Source: Verrucomicrobiaceae bacterium (lineage in GTDB: Bacteria; Verrucomicrobiota; Verrucomicrobiia; Verrucomicrobiales; Verrucomicrobiaceae). Taken from it: a stretch of DNA of 64,000 nucleotides. Shown here piece by piece: positions 32,096 to 41,675 of this stretch; position 1 is the stretch's first letter, and each line of letters starts with the position of its first letter. The notes under the pieces are model-generated. The model made no database searches and was not told the origin of the DNA. It saw only the letters and a list, made by a program, of their open reading frames with translations. Both the position numbers and the translations under genes were made by a program. The stretch is from contig JAEUHK010000047.1 of NCBI GenBank assembly GCA_016795465.1, positions 1-64,000 on the forward strand, in the 5' to 3' direction.

Positions 32096-33675
32096 GGTGC
32101 CTCAACGTCGAAGTCGGAGAACAACACACACCAATTCCACAGCGGATACGCCTGCCCTGCCCGCGTGCCGTAGCTCGCATCGCCAAACGCATACACCGAC
32201 TTCTCCAGATCGGAATCGCGCACATTCCCGTAGCTGAACGCCCGCTGCGCCGTCACCGCCTGCCCGACCTCAAAGCGCACGCCATTCCGCAACTCACGTG
32301 TTTCAAAGCGCAGCACGCTGACGCCATTTTCCTCCCGCACCGCTCGAGCCGGCACCCGCGTGCCCGTACTGGCCACAAAGAACGCACCTTCATCCGTCAG
32401 AGGCTTCAATTCCTTCGCAAAGCTCCGCGTCAGCACCAGTTCCTCATCACGAATCGCCGCAATCGTGCCCAGCGCAGCCACAAACGGATACCCATAGCTC
32501 ACACGGCATTTTTCACCCGCAGGCAACGCTTTGGCCAAACGAAGCCGCACACTCGTCGCTGAAGCGACCTCCACCGCCTTCAGCACGCCACCATGCACAC
32601 GAAAGCCCGCTAGCGTGCTGAAACCGCCGTCCACCGGCGATTCCTGCCTCGCGAGAAAGCCCGTATCGATCACCAACGGCGGTCGCGGCACCGTGAACTC
32701 GATCACGATGCTTTCGTGCCCCGCCTCGAGCACTGCTTTCCGAGGCCGCAGCGGCTGCCAGGCCTCTTTTTCATGCAGCACGCGATGCATCACCTTTCCC
32801 ACCTGCTCGCCCCACCAGCGCTCGCCATCTGCGGCGAGGTGAATCGCATCGCCGTGACGATTTGGCGGGTAGAGGCTGTTCAAAGCACTCGGCACCGCGT
32901 AGTGCGGCCCCACGAGATGAATCGCTTCATCCGCATCCGCCGCCATGAGCTGCGCCTCACCCGCCGGACCCAGCGTTTGATACGTGAACATCGGCAACTC
33001 GCCCTTTTGCCCCGTGATCGCACATAAGTCCGCCGACCACTGCCGCCGATACGCGATGAGTTGATCACGATACCACCGCAATCCTTCCGCACGCGGAATC
33101 TCCGCATCCCAGCGCGTCGGGACGATGCCACCCGTGGCGCCGCCATTGCCCTCGCCCTGCATCCAGTAGAGCGCCTCGATGCGAAAATCGGGCCTCAGCG
33201 CCTTCGCCCGGCGCGCATCATCCAGACTCGTCTTGTAATACCCGCCTCCATGCCGTCGCGACTCAGGCGTGCGTGCATCCACCGACAAATCGGCACTCGA
33301 AAGCTCCTGAATCTGCCTCCCCCCCTGCCCCGCGCACGCGACGAGATAACTCGCGGGTTGTTTCATCTGCGCAGCCAAATGATCCGCCATCCCATTCGCC
33401 ACCGTCTCACCGAGCCCGCCATTCACTGTCGCTCGCAGAGGCACGAGCTGAAACGAAGCCTCGGGCCTCTTCTCCGGCGTCCCGGAGTTGTCCTTCGCCA
33501 ACCACGTCCGCACACCACGCTGAAACATCAAATTATCCCACTTCGATCCTTCGCCAGAAACCACCGGCAGCGATTCCGATCCATCACACAACGACTGCCC
33601 CATCATCCAGATGCCGGAGAGGTCAGCGGCGAAGACGGGCACTCCAAGAAGCAAAAAGAGCAAAACACGGATCAT
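32092..33675 (-). CDS. Secreted SGNH hydrolase, sialate O-acetylesterase-like
   Basis: I start at 33675, where a signal peptide begins (MIRVLLFLLLGVPVFA); 527 residues. SGNH features are SGIWMMGQSLCDGSESLP (block I Ser in the GQS context used by sialate O-acetylesterases), ALYWMQGEGNGG (block III-like) and GDAIHLAADGERWWGEQ (Asp/His block V). The C-terminal 200 residues form a beta-rich extension. These enzymes remove acetyl groups from sugars. It overlaps both neighbours by four bases, so it belongs to a tightly coupled operon. Confidence 0.75.
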   Translation of the reverse strand: MIRVLLFLLLGVPVFAADLSGIWMMGQSLCDGSESLPVVSGEGSKWDNLMFQRGVRTWLAKDNSGTPEKRPEASFQLVPLRATVNGGLGETVANGMADHLAAQMKQPASYLVACAGQGGRQIQELSSADLSVDARTPESRRHGGGYYKTSLDDARRAKALRPDFRIEALYWMQGEGNGGATGGIVPTRWDAEIPRAEGLRWYRDQLIAYRRQWSADLCAITGQKGELPMFTYQTLGPAGEAQLMAADADEAIHLVGPHYAVPSALNSLYPPNRHGDAIHLAADGERWWGEQVGKVMHRVLHEKEAWQPLRPRKAVLEAGHESIVIEFTVPRPPLVIDTGFLARQESPVDGGFSTLAGFRVHGGVLKAVEVASATSVRLRLAKALPAGEKCRVSYGYPFVAALGTIAAIRDEELVLTRSFAKELKPLTDEGAFFVASTGTRVPARAVREENGVSVLRFETRELRNGVRFEVGQAVTAQRAFSYGNVRDSDLEKSVYAFGDASYGTRAGQAYPLWNWCVLFSDFDVEAP

Positions 33676-35132
33676 GGCTTGGATGACTTCAAATGTTGCA
33701 GCAGCACCTCCTGCATCGTCGTCTCCGGTTTGCCGTCCAAGGGATGCCGAACCTCGCATTTCACGCCGAGAGGCGTCAGCGCATCCTGAAGCATCAAACC
33801 GAGCACCGCGCTGTGCGTGGGGTCTTTCTGCGGCTCGCCTTTGACTGGCGGTTTGTCTTCTTTGGTGGTCAAAATGACCGCGAAAGGATCATCGGCGCTG
33901 GCGTGGAACATGGGTGACCATTTGTGGAGATCGGCGAGATGCTTCTCCCGGTTTGCGAGGAAGGGCGCGAAGGTCTCTTTGCGTGTCTTGCCGACGTAGC
34001 CGAAGGCGTGGCCGCCATATTCGCTGTTCGGGATCCATTCGACGAGTTGTTTCGGATCGAGCGATGGCTGCGGAGCCTTGGTGACCGTGAAAAGCACCCG
34101 CGTGGACTCGCGGGCGATGGGATCGGCACTTTTCGCATCGGCCATGTCATCGTGCATCGCCAGCCACAGGCTGGAGCAACCGCCCGCGCTCACGCCGCTG
34201 GCCGCAATGCGTGTTTTGTCGAGGTTCCACTCGCCAGCTTTCGAGCGTAGATGCTGCAAAGCACGCGCGGCATCCTTCAGCGGCCATTGCAGCGGTGGCG
34301 AGACCTTCGCGGCGTTCGCATCAGCTAGGAAGCGGTAGTTGATCGAGGCCACGGCGATGCCGGCATCGAGAAACGCACGCACATCGAGATGCTGATGAAT
34401 GTCCGTCTTGTCCTGCGCGCCCCAGCCGCCGCCGTGGATGTAAAACACGACCGGCGTCGGCTTCTCCGACTTCGCGAGCCATACATCCATCGTCTGGCGA
34501 AAATGCGGGCCATAGAGCACATCGGCAACGGTCGCAGGTGTCGCGTGCGCTTCGTCCGTCGCGTAGAGCCTGCGCACTTCGGCAGGTGGCGTCCAGTTTG
34601 AACTAGCGCAGGCACGAATCATCTGTGCGAGCACGGAATTCGCACTTGAGGCGGACACCAGGTCTACTTGCTCGACGGGATGGTGTTCCTCAATGACAGC
34701 TCGCACCCAATCGCTGGCTTCCTCGTTCTCCGTCGCCTCGGCGCGAGGATAAAACATCGCCAGCGGATTCAGGCACGGCATGATCAGCACGATTTGCTTC
34801 TTCCGTAGTTCGACCGCCGCAGAATCATCGCTCAGGCACCACTCCGTGAAAGCCATCGCTCTGAGCGTGTCTGCATTTTTCGTCGCTGTGACGAGGCACA
34901 CCTGCTTGTCGGTGTTCTTCACCGTCGGATCGGTGACCTTCAGTAAATACACCGGCATGTTCTGCCCGCTCATCCCACGCGATTCGAGCACCGCGACTTT
35001 CGGAAAGGCCTTCCGCCAATGCGCCAGCGTGCCTGCATACTCCTCCCACGTCAGCCGATGCATCGGCGCACGCTTTTCCTGCGCCTGCAGAGGCGAAAGC
35101 AGTCCGAGGAGGACGAAAAAGATCTTGTTCAT
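33672..35132 (-). CDS. Degenerate M14-like domain fused to alpha/beta hydrolase
   Basis: The 486-residue secreted protein (signal MNKIFFVLLGLLSPLQA) has two parts. Residues about 25-165 follow the zinc-carboxypeptidase order (LTWEEYAGTLAHWRKAFP, SGQNMPVYLLKVTDP, LIMPCLNPLAMFYPRA), but the H-x-x-E zinc motif is absent at TATKNADTLRA, so peptidase activity is unlikely. Residues about 190-486 are an esterase/BD-FAE-type hydrolase with FYIHGGGWGAQDK and ASGVSAGGCSS (nucleophile Ser). It is the first gene of the operon and overlaps the next by four bases. Confidence 0.7.
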   Translation of the reverse strand: MNKIFFVLLGLLSPLQAQEKRAPMHRLTWEEYAGTLAHWRKAFPKVAVLESRGMSGQNMPVYLLKVTDPTVKNTDKQVCLVTATKNADTLRAMAFTEWCLSDDSAAVELRKKQIVLIMPCLNPLAMFYPRAEATENEEASDWVRAVIEEHHPVEQVDLVSASSANSVLAQMIRACASSNWTPPAEVRRLYATDEAHATPATVADVLYGPHFRQTMDVWLAKSEKPTPVVFYIHGGGWGAQDKTDIHQHLDVRAFLDAGIAVASINYRFLADANAAKVSPPLQWPLKDAARALQHLRSKAGEWNLDKTRIAASGVSAGGCSSLWLAMHDDMADAKSADPIARESTRVLFTVTKAPQPSLDPKQLVEWIPNSEYGGHAFGYVGKTRKETFAPFLANREKHLADLHKWSPMFHASADDPFAVILTTKEDKPPVKGEPQKDPTHSAVLGLMLQDALTPLGVKCEVRHPLDGKPETTMQEVLLQHLKSSKP

Positions 35133-35212
35133 GAGCGGTCATGAGCAAAACGCGAATCTCCCGCGACAACCTTCCTGGCTTCGTGATCGAATGCGAGATA
35201 AGCTGCGCACTC

Positions 35213-36235
35213 ATGGAAACAGAACCACCCTGCCGCCACGGAGGCCCGCTCGGCCGCGCACGCTTCAAAGTGCGCCCGGAGGACTTCGTCGTGGAAGAGT
35301 TGCTCGGCTTTGAACCCTCGGGCGAGGGCGAGCACTGCCTCGTCTGGTTGGAGAAACGCGATCTGGACAGCAACACCGCCGGCGCACGTCTCGCCGATGC
35401 GCTCGGGTTGCGTCGCAGGCTCGTCAGTCATTGCGGGCTCAAGGACCGCCATGCCGTGACGCGGCAGTGGTTCAGTCTGCACATGCCCGGACAAGCTTCA
35501 CCGGAGCCAGCCGCGCTCGAATCCGAAGGCCTCCGCGTGCTTCGCATCACGCGAAACACGCGCAAACTGCGCCGCGGCATCCATTTCGGCAATCGCTTCA
35601 CCATCCGGCTGCGCGAGCCCGGTTTTGACTTCGCTTCAGCGCAGCAGCGCTGGCAGCAAATCGTCACCGAAGGCGTGCCAAACCTCTTCGGCGAGCAGCG
35701 CTTCGGCCATGAAGGCCGCAACGTCGAAAAGGCGCTCGCCATGTTTCGCGGCGAGTTCACGCCGGGTGATCGTTTGCTCCGAGGTCTGCTGCTTTCGAGT
35801 GTCCGCAGTCATCTTTTCAATGCGGTGATTGCCGAACGCCTTCTGCGCGGCCTCTGGGATCAAGCCTTGCCGGGCGAAGTCTATGGCTTCCCTGACAACG
35901 GCACCATCCTGCTCATCAACAACCAGCGCGGCGATGAAGCTCAACGCTTTGCCGAAGGAAAAGTCGAGCTCACCGCACCCCTTTGGGGCTCTGGGGAGCT
36001 TCACACCGCCGACGCCGTGCGTGCGCTGGAAATGGAGGTCGCCTCACGCTTCCCCGAGCTCACCGCAGGCCTCGAAGCTGCCGGTTTACGCCAAGAACGC
36101 CGTGTCATGCGTCTGCGCCCGATGAATCCCTCGCTCATCGCCCTGCCGGACGGCGATTTGCGGTTCAGCTTCGACCTGCCACGCGGCACCTACGCCACTA
36201 CGGTCCTTCGGGAACTCGCGGAGCTCGATGAATGA
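35213..36235 (+). CDS. truD: tRNA pseudouridine(13) synthase TruD
   Basis: I place the start at ATG 35213 (340 residues), where alignment to known TruD begins; an in-frame ATG at 35141 would add 24 residues and leave only eight bases to the divergent operon. Signatures are FKVRPEDFVVEE, the catalytic-Asp motif GLKDRHAVTRQW, NLFGEQRFGHEGRN (NxFGxQRFG), and YATTVLREL. The enzyme makes pseudouridine 13 in tRNA-Glu. The stop is 66 bases before the preferred start of the next gene. Confidence 0.92.
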   Translation: METEPPCRHGGPLGRARFKVRPEDFVVEELLGFEPSGEGEHCLVWLEKRDLDSNTAGARLADALGLRRRLVSHCGLKDRHAVTRQWFSLHMPGQASPEPAALESEGLRVLRITRNTRKLRRGIHFGNRFTIRLREPGFDFASAQQRWQQIVTEGVPNLFGEQRFGHEGRNVEKALAMFRGEFTPGDRLLRGLLLSSVRSHLFNAVIAERLLRGLWDQALPGEVYGFPDNGTILLINNQRGDEAQRFAEGKVELTAPLWGSGELHTADAVRALEMEVASRFPELTAGLEAAGLRQERRVMRLRPMNPSLIALPDGDLRFSFDLPRGTYATTVLRELAELDE

Positions 36236-36300
36236 CGCTGTCGAATCTTCCTGACGGTGAAAAGCCGCCCAGCGCCTCCCGTAAAGCTCTCGCTCTGTTC

Positions 36301-39051
36301 ATGCGATACCTTTTGTGCCTGCTCACCACACCTCTGCTTGCCGCGCCCGTCGATTACGTGCGCGAGGTGCGGCCGATCTTCGAACAGCACTGTTACGACT
36401 GCCACGGCGAGAAGAAACAAAAGTCCGGTCTGCGCCTCGACATCAAATCCGAAGCACTCAAAGGCGGCGACAGGCACGCGCCGGACATCCAGCCCAGAAA
36501 AGCCGGAGAAAGCCCGCTCATCCACTTCCTCACCACCGATGACGAAGACGAGCAGATGCCGCCGAAGGAAAAACTTGCCGCCGCAGACATCGAGACGCTC
36601 ATCCGCTGGATCAACGAAGGCGCAAAATGGCCCGATGGCGTCGATACGGCCAAACTCGAAGACAAACGCGACCACTGGAGCTTCAAGCCGCTGACTGTCA
36701 CGGCGGGCAAACACACCATCGACAGCTTCATCGACGCGAAACTCGCCGAGAAAGGCCTGCACCGCTCTCCACCCGCCGATCCGGTCACGTGGCTGCGTCG
36801 TGTGACCTTTGATCTCACCGGTCTGCCACCGACGCCTGAGGAAGTCGCCGGGTTTCAGTCGGACCTGTCCGACTCGTCCGACAAGTCTGACCCTTATGCC
36901 GCCGTCGTAGAACGCCTCCTGCAAAGCCCCCGCTACGGCGAGCACTGGGCGCAGCACTGGCTCGATGTGGTGCGCTACGCGGACACGCACGGCTTTGAGG
37001 TGAATACCGAGCGCCCCAACGCGTGGCCGTATCGCGACTACGTCATCCGCGCCTTCAACAACGACACGCCGTATGACCGCTTCATCAAAGAGCAGATCGT
37101 CGGAGATGCGATGGGAGAGGACGCGGCCACCGGTTTCCTCGTCACGGCTTCGGTGCTGCTTCCGGGCCAGATCGGCAAGGACGAGCCGTCGAAGCGGCTC
37201 GCGCGGCAGGATTCCATCGACGAGATCGTCGTAAACATCGGCCAGACTTTCCTCGGCCTCAGCATCGGCTGCGCACGCTGCCACGATCACAAATTCGATC
37301 CTATCAGCGCCAAGGACTACTACTCGATGCAGGCCTTCGTCGCCGGCGTGGAGTATGGCGAGCGCGATCTGCGCACGCCAGAGGCTCTCGCGGCACGCGA
37401 AGAGCTGAAGAAGGTCAAAGCGCAGCTCACCGACATCGAGAAGCATCTCGCGCGATTCGTTCCGCTGGCCAAATCGGGCGTGAAGCGTCCAATGATCGAT
37501 CCGCGTGAGAATCGCGACCGATTCATGCCGGTGAAGGCCAAACGCGTGCGCTTCACCATTCGCGACACGAACAACCTCGAGCCCTGCATCGACGAAATCG
37601 AGGTTTTCACCACCGCAGGCGAAAACATCGCGCTGAATGCCCCCATCGCCGTCTCCGGCGAGAAAGTCAGCGCCGACCGCCATGAGCAGCGTTTCGTGAA
37701 TGACGGCAACTACGGCAACTCACGCAGTTGGATGTCGAACGAGGTCGGCAAAGGCTGGGTGATGGTCGAGTTCGCGAAGGAACAAGAAATCGACCGCGTC
37801 GTGTGGGGCCGTGATCGACAGGGCAAGTTCAAGGACCGCCTCGCCACGAGCTACGTCATCGAAACCGCCGACGAATCCGGCGCTTGGCGCGTCGTTGCCG
37901 ATTCCGATGACCGCCAGCGCTACGACACACGCGACCGCACGCAGCCCGCGTTTTCCACGCAAGGCCTTCGCAAGGAGGAAATCGACGAAGCGCAGCGTCT
38001 GATTGATCAAAAGCGCCCACTCGATGCGCGCCTGCAACGCCTCAGTGCCGATCAAACCGTCTTCGCCGGCACCTTCCGCATACCGGATGACATCCATGTG
38101 CTCAATCGCGGCGATCCCGAGCAGCCAAGGGAACCAGTCGTGCCTGCGGTGCTCACTGCGCTGGGAAGCGTGAAGCTGACCAAGGAAACCGCCGAGCAGG
38201 AACGCCGCCGCATCCTCGCGGAGTGGATCGCCAGCCCGCAGAATCCACTCACCGCCCGCGTGATGGTGAATCGCATCTGGCAGGGCCACTTCGGCACCGG
38301 TTTGGTCGAAACGCCGAGCGACTTCGGCCGCATGGGCATCAAGCCCACGCATCCCGAGCTGCTCGACTGGCTCGCCGCCGAGTTCATCAAGAGCGGCTGG
38401 AGTGTGAAGCACATGCACCGGCTGATCGTGATGAGTGAGACGTATCGGCAAAGTGGTTTCGGCTTTAGCCGAAATGATGCGGCTAAAGCCGCAGCCACTT
38501 TGGATTCCGAATCAAGGTTCCTCTGGCGTTTCCCCTCCCGCCGCCTTGAAGCCGAAGTCATCCGCGACTCGATGCTCGCGGTCAGCGGTCGCCTCGATTT
38601 GAAGATGTATGGCCGCGGCTTCAACCTGTTCGACAAACGCGGCGGCCTGAGTGGCTTCGAGCCCGTTGAAACGCTCACGCCGGACAATATACGCCGCATG
38701 ATCTATGCGCACAAAGTCCGCCGCGAGCCCGAGGCCGTGTTTGGTGCGTTTGATTGTCCGGATGCGGGCCAGAGCACCGCGATCCGCCGTTCGAGCACGA
38801 CGCCGATTCAGGCTCTCAATCTCTTCAACAGCCGCTTCACCCTCGACACCGCGAATGCCTTCGCCACACGCGTGGAGAAGGAAGCAGGCACCGATATCGC
38901 CGCGCAGATCACTCGCGCTTATCAACTCGCTCTCAATCGCACTCCGACGGCAGACGAACGGCGCGACACGGAGCCCGTCGTCCGCCAGCACGGCCTCGGC
39001 GTGCTCTGCCGCGCGTTGTTCAATTCGAACGAGCTTCTATTCCTGCCATGA
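36301..39051 (+). CDS. Cytochrome c / DUF1549 / DUF1553 protein (PSCyt family)
   Basis: The start at 36301 opens a signal peptide ([16 protein letters not shown]); an upstream in-frame ATG at 36232 overlaps the truD stop and is possible. Of 916 residues, about 15-110 are a Planctomycete-type cytochrome c ([17 protein letters not shown]), about 140-360 are DUF1549 ([30 protein letters not shown]), a discoidin-like part follows, and DUF1553 is C-terminal ([16 protein letters not shown]...[13 protein letters not shown]). Function is not established; the pair with DUF1501 is a hallmark of PVC bacteria. Residues about 717-734 come from a palindromic element. Confidence 0.9.
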   Translation: MRYLLCLLTTPLLAAPVDYVREVRPIFEQHCYDCHGEKKQKSGLRLDIKSEALKGGDRHAPDIQPRKAGESPLIHFLTTDDEDEQMPPKEKLAAADIETLIRWINEGAKWPDGVDTAKLEDKRDHWSFKPLTVTAGKHTIDSFIDAKLAEKGLHRSPPADPVTWLRRVTFDLTGLPPTPEEVAGFQSDLSDSSDKSDPYAAVVERLLQSPRYGEHWAQHWLDVVRYADTHGFEVNTERPNAWPYRDYVIRAFNNDTPYDRFIKEQIVGDAMGEDAATGFLVTASVLLPGQIGKDEPSKRLARQDSIDEIVVNIGQTFLGLSIGCARCHDHKFDPISAKDYYSMQAFVAGVEYGERDLRTPEALAAREELKKVKAQLTDIEKHLARFVPLAKSGVKRPMIDPRENRDRFMPVKAKRVRFTIRDTNNLEPCIDEIEVFTTAGENIALNAPIAVSGEKVSADRHEQRFVNDGNYGNSRSWMSNEVGKGWVMVEFAKEQEIDRVVWGRDRQGKFKDRLATSYVIETADESGAWRVVADSDDRQRYDTRDRTQPAFSTQGLRKEEIDEAQRLIDQKRPLDARLQRLSADQTVFAGTFRIPDDIHVLNRGDPEQPREPVVPAVLTALGSVKLTKETAEQERRRILAEWIASPQNPLTARVMVNRIWQGHFGTGLVETPSDFGRMGIKPTHPELLDWLAAEFIKSGWSVKHMHRLIVMSETYRQSGFGFSRNDAAKAAATLDSESRFLWRFPSRRLEAEVIRDSMLAVSGRLDLKMYGRGFNLFDKRGGLSGFEPVETLTPDNIRRMIYAHKVRREPEAVFGAFDCPDAGQSTAIRRSSTTPIQALNLFNSRFTLDTANAFATRVEKEAGTDIAAQITRAYQLALNRTPTADERRDTEPVVRQHGLGVLCRALFNSNELLFLP
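36856..36891 (+). repeat. 9-bp tandem repeat ([12 protein letters not shown])
   Basis: Four degenerate 9-base units (cagtcggac, ctgtccgac, tcgtccgac, aagtctgac) encode an Asp/Ser-rich hinge between DUF1549 segments. Composition and phase resemble the repeats at 3938 and 8694. Confidence 0.55.
38449..38502 (+). repeat. Twin-hairpin palindromic element (FGFSR type)
   Basis: A 54-bp (18-codon) segment has termini CAAAGTGG at 38449-38456 and CCACTTTG at 38495-38502, enclosing two hairpins: TTTCGGCT-TT-AGCCGAAA-like and GCGGCT-AA-AGCCGC. It lies in frame in the DUF1553 part. The AAAGTGG/CCACTTT ends are the same as in the 6983 element. Confidence 0.75.
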
Positions 39052-40490
39052 GCGAACACCTCAGCCCCGCCGGACATCAATTCCTCGACCGCCGCCGCTT
39101 TCTCAGCAGCAGCGCCACAGCGCTCGGTTCGATCGCATTGACGCGATTGCTGGCCGCGGATGGATTGTTGATCGATCCGGCGCGACCGTATGCGCCGCGA
39201 CAGCCGCATTTCCCGGCGAAGGCGAAGAATGTCGTTGTCATCTTTTGCGCCGGCGCGGTGAGCCAGCTCGAAACGTGGGACTACAAGCCCGAACTCATCA
39301 AGTGGGATGACAAACCGCTGCCCGGTGGCCCGGCGGTGACATTTCAAGGCCCCGCAGGCAATCTCGCGCGGCCGCAATACACCTTCCGACCACGTGGTCA
39401 GACCGGCAAATGGGTCAGCGACATGATCCCGCATCTGGCGGAGCTCACGGACGACATCGCGTTCATCCACTCGCTCACCAGCAAGTCGAACACGCACGGT
39501 CCTGCGGAGAATTTTCTCTCCACCGGCTTCACGCTCGATGGTTTTCCCTCGCTCGGCTCGTGGGTGACGTATGCGCTCGGCAGCGAGAACCAGGATCTGC
39601 CCAGCTACGTTGCGATTCCCGATCCACGCGGTGTGCCGCAGAACGGAGCGAATAACTGGGGACCCGGCTTTCTGCCCGCCGCCTTCCAAGGCACCACGAT
39701 GAGCAGCAAAAGCCCCGTGCGGCATCTTTCCGCACCCGGCGTTTCCGCACAGGCGGACCAAGCCGCACGCTCGCTGCTGCAGAAGATGAACGCTCGGCAT
39801 CTCGAAGCGAATCCGGGCGATCAAAAGCTCGCCGCACGCATCGCCAGCTACGAACTCGCCGCTCGCATGCAGCTCAGCGTGCCGGAGATCAACGACCTGA
39901 GCACCGAGCCCGTGCACGTCCTGAAAATGTATGGCGCGGACGACACGCAAAACGCCGACAAGGCCGCCTTTGCGAAGAACTGCATCGTCGCGCGACGACT
40001 CATCGAGCGTGGCGTGCGCTGCGTGCAGCTTTTCAACGGCGCGTATGCCAGTGGCGGCAAACTCAACTGGGACGGCCACAGCGATCTCAAAGCGCAGTAT
40101 GACGTGCACGCCAGCATCCTCGACCAGCCCGCAGCCGCCTTGATCCGCGATCTGAAACAACGCGGCCTCTTGCAAGACACGCTCGTCGTCTGGTGCACCG
40201 AGTTCGGCCGCATGCCCTTCTTCCAAAGAGGCGCGAAGGGCCGCGATCACAATCCTGATGGCTTCACCTGCTGGATGACTGGCGCAGGCGTGAAACCCGG
40301 CGTCAGCCACGGCGTCACCGACGAACTCGGCCAGAAGGCCATCGAAGACATCCATCCGCTCTACCACTTCAACGCCACCATCCTTCACCTCCTCGGCCTC
40401 GACTTCGAGAGACTCACCTTCGAGCACAACGGCATCCAGCGCCGCCTCACGAATGTGGAGGGCAAAGTGATCTCACAGGTGCTGGCGTGA
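39048..40490 (+). CDS. DUF1501 protein, Tat-exported
   Basis: The ATG at 39048 overlaps the preceding stop (ATGA) and gives 480 residues with a twin-arginine signal, [15 protein letters not shown]. The body has the sulfatase/alkaline-phosphatase-like DUF1501 order: [60 protein letters not shown] and [15 protein letters not shown]1501 proteins accompany DUF1549/1553 proteins across PVC genomes, and the four-base overlap confirms coupling here. Enzymatic role unknown; extracytoplasmic. Confidence 0.9.
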   Translation: MSEHLSPAGHQFLDRRRFLSSSATALGSIALTRLLAADGLLIDPARPYAPRQPHFPAKAKNVVVIFCAGAVSQLETWDYKPELIKWDDKPLPGGPAVTFQGPAGNLARPQYTFRPRGQTGKWVSDMIPHLAELTDDIAFIHSLTSKSNTHGPAENFLSTGFTLDGFPSLGSWVTYALGSENQDLPSYVAIPDPRGVPQNGANNWGPGFLPAAFQGTTMSSKSPVRHLSAPGVSAQADQAARSLLQKMNARHLEANPGDQKLAARIASYELAARMQLSVPEINDLSTEPVHVLKMYGADDTQNADKAAFAKNCIVARRLIERGVRCVQLFNGAYASGGKLNWDGHSDLKAQYDVHASILDQPAAALIRDLKQRGLLQDTLVVWCTEFGRMPFFQRGAKGRDHNPDGFTCWMTGAGVKPGVSHGVTDELGQKAIEDIHPLYHFNATILHLLGLDFERLTFEHNGIQRRLTNVEGKVISQVLA

Positions 40491-40491
40491 G

Positions 40492-41661
40492 TCACTTGGG
40501 CATCGAGTAGCCTCGCTGCTCCAATTCCTGCATCATCGCCTCTCCGAACGATTCGAGGATTTTGGGCAGATCGGCTGTTCCCTCGCTCTGAAACTCGCCT
40601 CGTGTGTCAAAACTGAAGTTTTCCATCGTGAACCGCTTTGCGCGAATCTCAGCCGTTTGGGCAATGAGCCCCGTTCTCGGCTCCACAAGCCTGCGGAAGA
40701 GCACATTGTCGATTTCGAGCTCGCAGTGCTTGTCCTCGCGACCGGTCACCGTGAAGGGATTTTGCGCTTTGGAGAAGATCACGGCATTCGTGAGCTTGTA
40801 CCGGCCATCGTCGAGGAAGAACAAATCGTTGCCGATGCAGTTCGCGATGAAAACGCGGTTGTAGCTCGTCTTGGCGGCCACCGTGTCGCAGATGCCTGTG
40901 CTGTTTCCGATACTGATGAAGCCATCCACGCGATACTCCGCCGTTTCATGTGCGCTGATGCCGTCGTCGCCGCATTCGATGGCGCGGATGTTTTCAAAGA
41001 CCACGTCACGGCAGTCGCCGTGGATGTTGAAGCCGTCGTTGTAGGGATGCGTGGCTGTGAGGTTCTTGATCACGAGATGCGCATTGTCGCCGCTCATCTG
41101 CACACCCGCGCTACGCATCGGTGCAAACACCTTCGCTTCCGCCAGCGACTGCCCGGCGGCCACTTTGAGGTAAAACGTGCCGTAAATCGCCTTCGACGGC
41201 GGCTTCTCACGACTCGGGTCTTTCACAAAGGTCCACTCGCCTGCCTGCAACTCCTCCGGCTTCTTCAGCGGAGCCTGCTTGCCCTTCGAAGTGCGCCCCA
41301 TGTGCTGCATCCTGCCATCAAACAGGAAAAACCAGCGCCCGATCACCGCATCGCTCAGTCCCGGCATGAGATCGTCATTCGCAAACAATCCCGGCGAGAC
41401 CTCGCGCCATTTTGCTGGATCAATCGGATCACTGCCCTCCAGCGTCGCGCCATGTCCATCCAGCGTGATCGGCTTTCCCGGCTCGCCCTTCTTGCCATAA
41501 AAGCCCGCGTAATCGCGATACACCTTCGGCTCCAGATGAATCGTGTCACCCGCCACCGCCATCTTGATCGCGTGATGAATCGTCGGCGCGTCCTTGCCGA
41601 CGTGGATGTCACGAGCGACGAGAGGGCATGCGAGCGCAAAGAAAAGGGCGGGGAGCTTCAT
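40492..41661 (-). CDS. Secreted parallel beta-helix protein
   Basis: The start at 41661 opens a signal peptide (MKLPALFFALACPLVA); 389 residues. It begins like a pectate-lyase-fold repeat protein (DIHVGKDAPTIHHAIKMAVAGDTIHL) and continues with short beta-helix coils: VQMSGDNAHLVIKNLTATHPYNDGFN, VVFENIRAIECGDDGISAH, NRVFIANCIGNDLFF. Such proteins cleave or bind polysaccharides. The D-G-F-N and G-D-D-G-I-S turns are typical of the fold. It is convergent with the DUF1501 gene and downstream of the radical SAM gene on its own strand. Confidence 0.75.
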   Translation of the reverse strand: MKLPALFFALACPLVARDIHVGKDAPTIHHAIKMAVAGDTIHLEPKVYRDYAGFYGKKGEPGKPITLDGHGATLEGSDPIDPAKWREVSPGLFANDDLMPGLSDAVIGRWFFLFDGRMQHMGRTSKGKQAPLKKPEELQAGEWTFVKDPSREKPPSKAIYGTFYLKVAAGQSLAEAKVFAPMRSAGVQMSGDNAHLVIKNLTATHPYNDGFNIHGDCRDVVFENIRAIECGDDGISAHETAEYRVDGFISIGNSTGICDTVAAKTSYNRVFIANCIGNDLFFLDDGRYKLTNAVIFSKAQNPFTVTGREDKHCELEIDNVLFRRLVEPRTGLIAQTAEIRAKRFTMENFSFDTRGEFQSEGTADLPKILESFGEAMMQELEQRGYSMPK

Positions 41662-41675
41662 TCCAGAGGATGCAC

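Noticed and set aside
36190..37683. A 497-codon minus-strand frame
   Set aside because: Antisense to the DUF1549 gene, whose motifs are unmistakable.
38922..40427. A 501-codon minus-strand frame
   Set aside because: Antisense to the DUF1501 gene.
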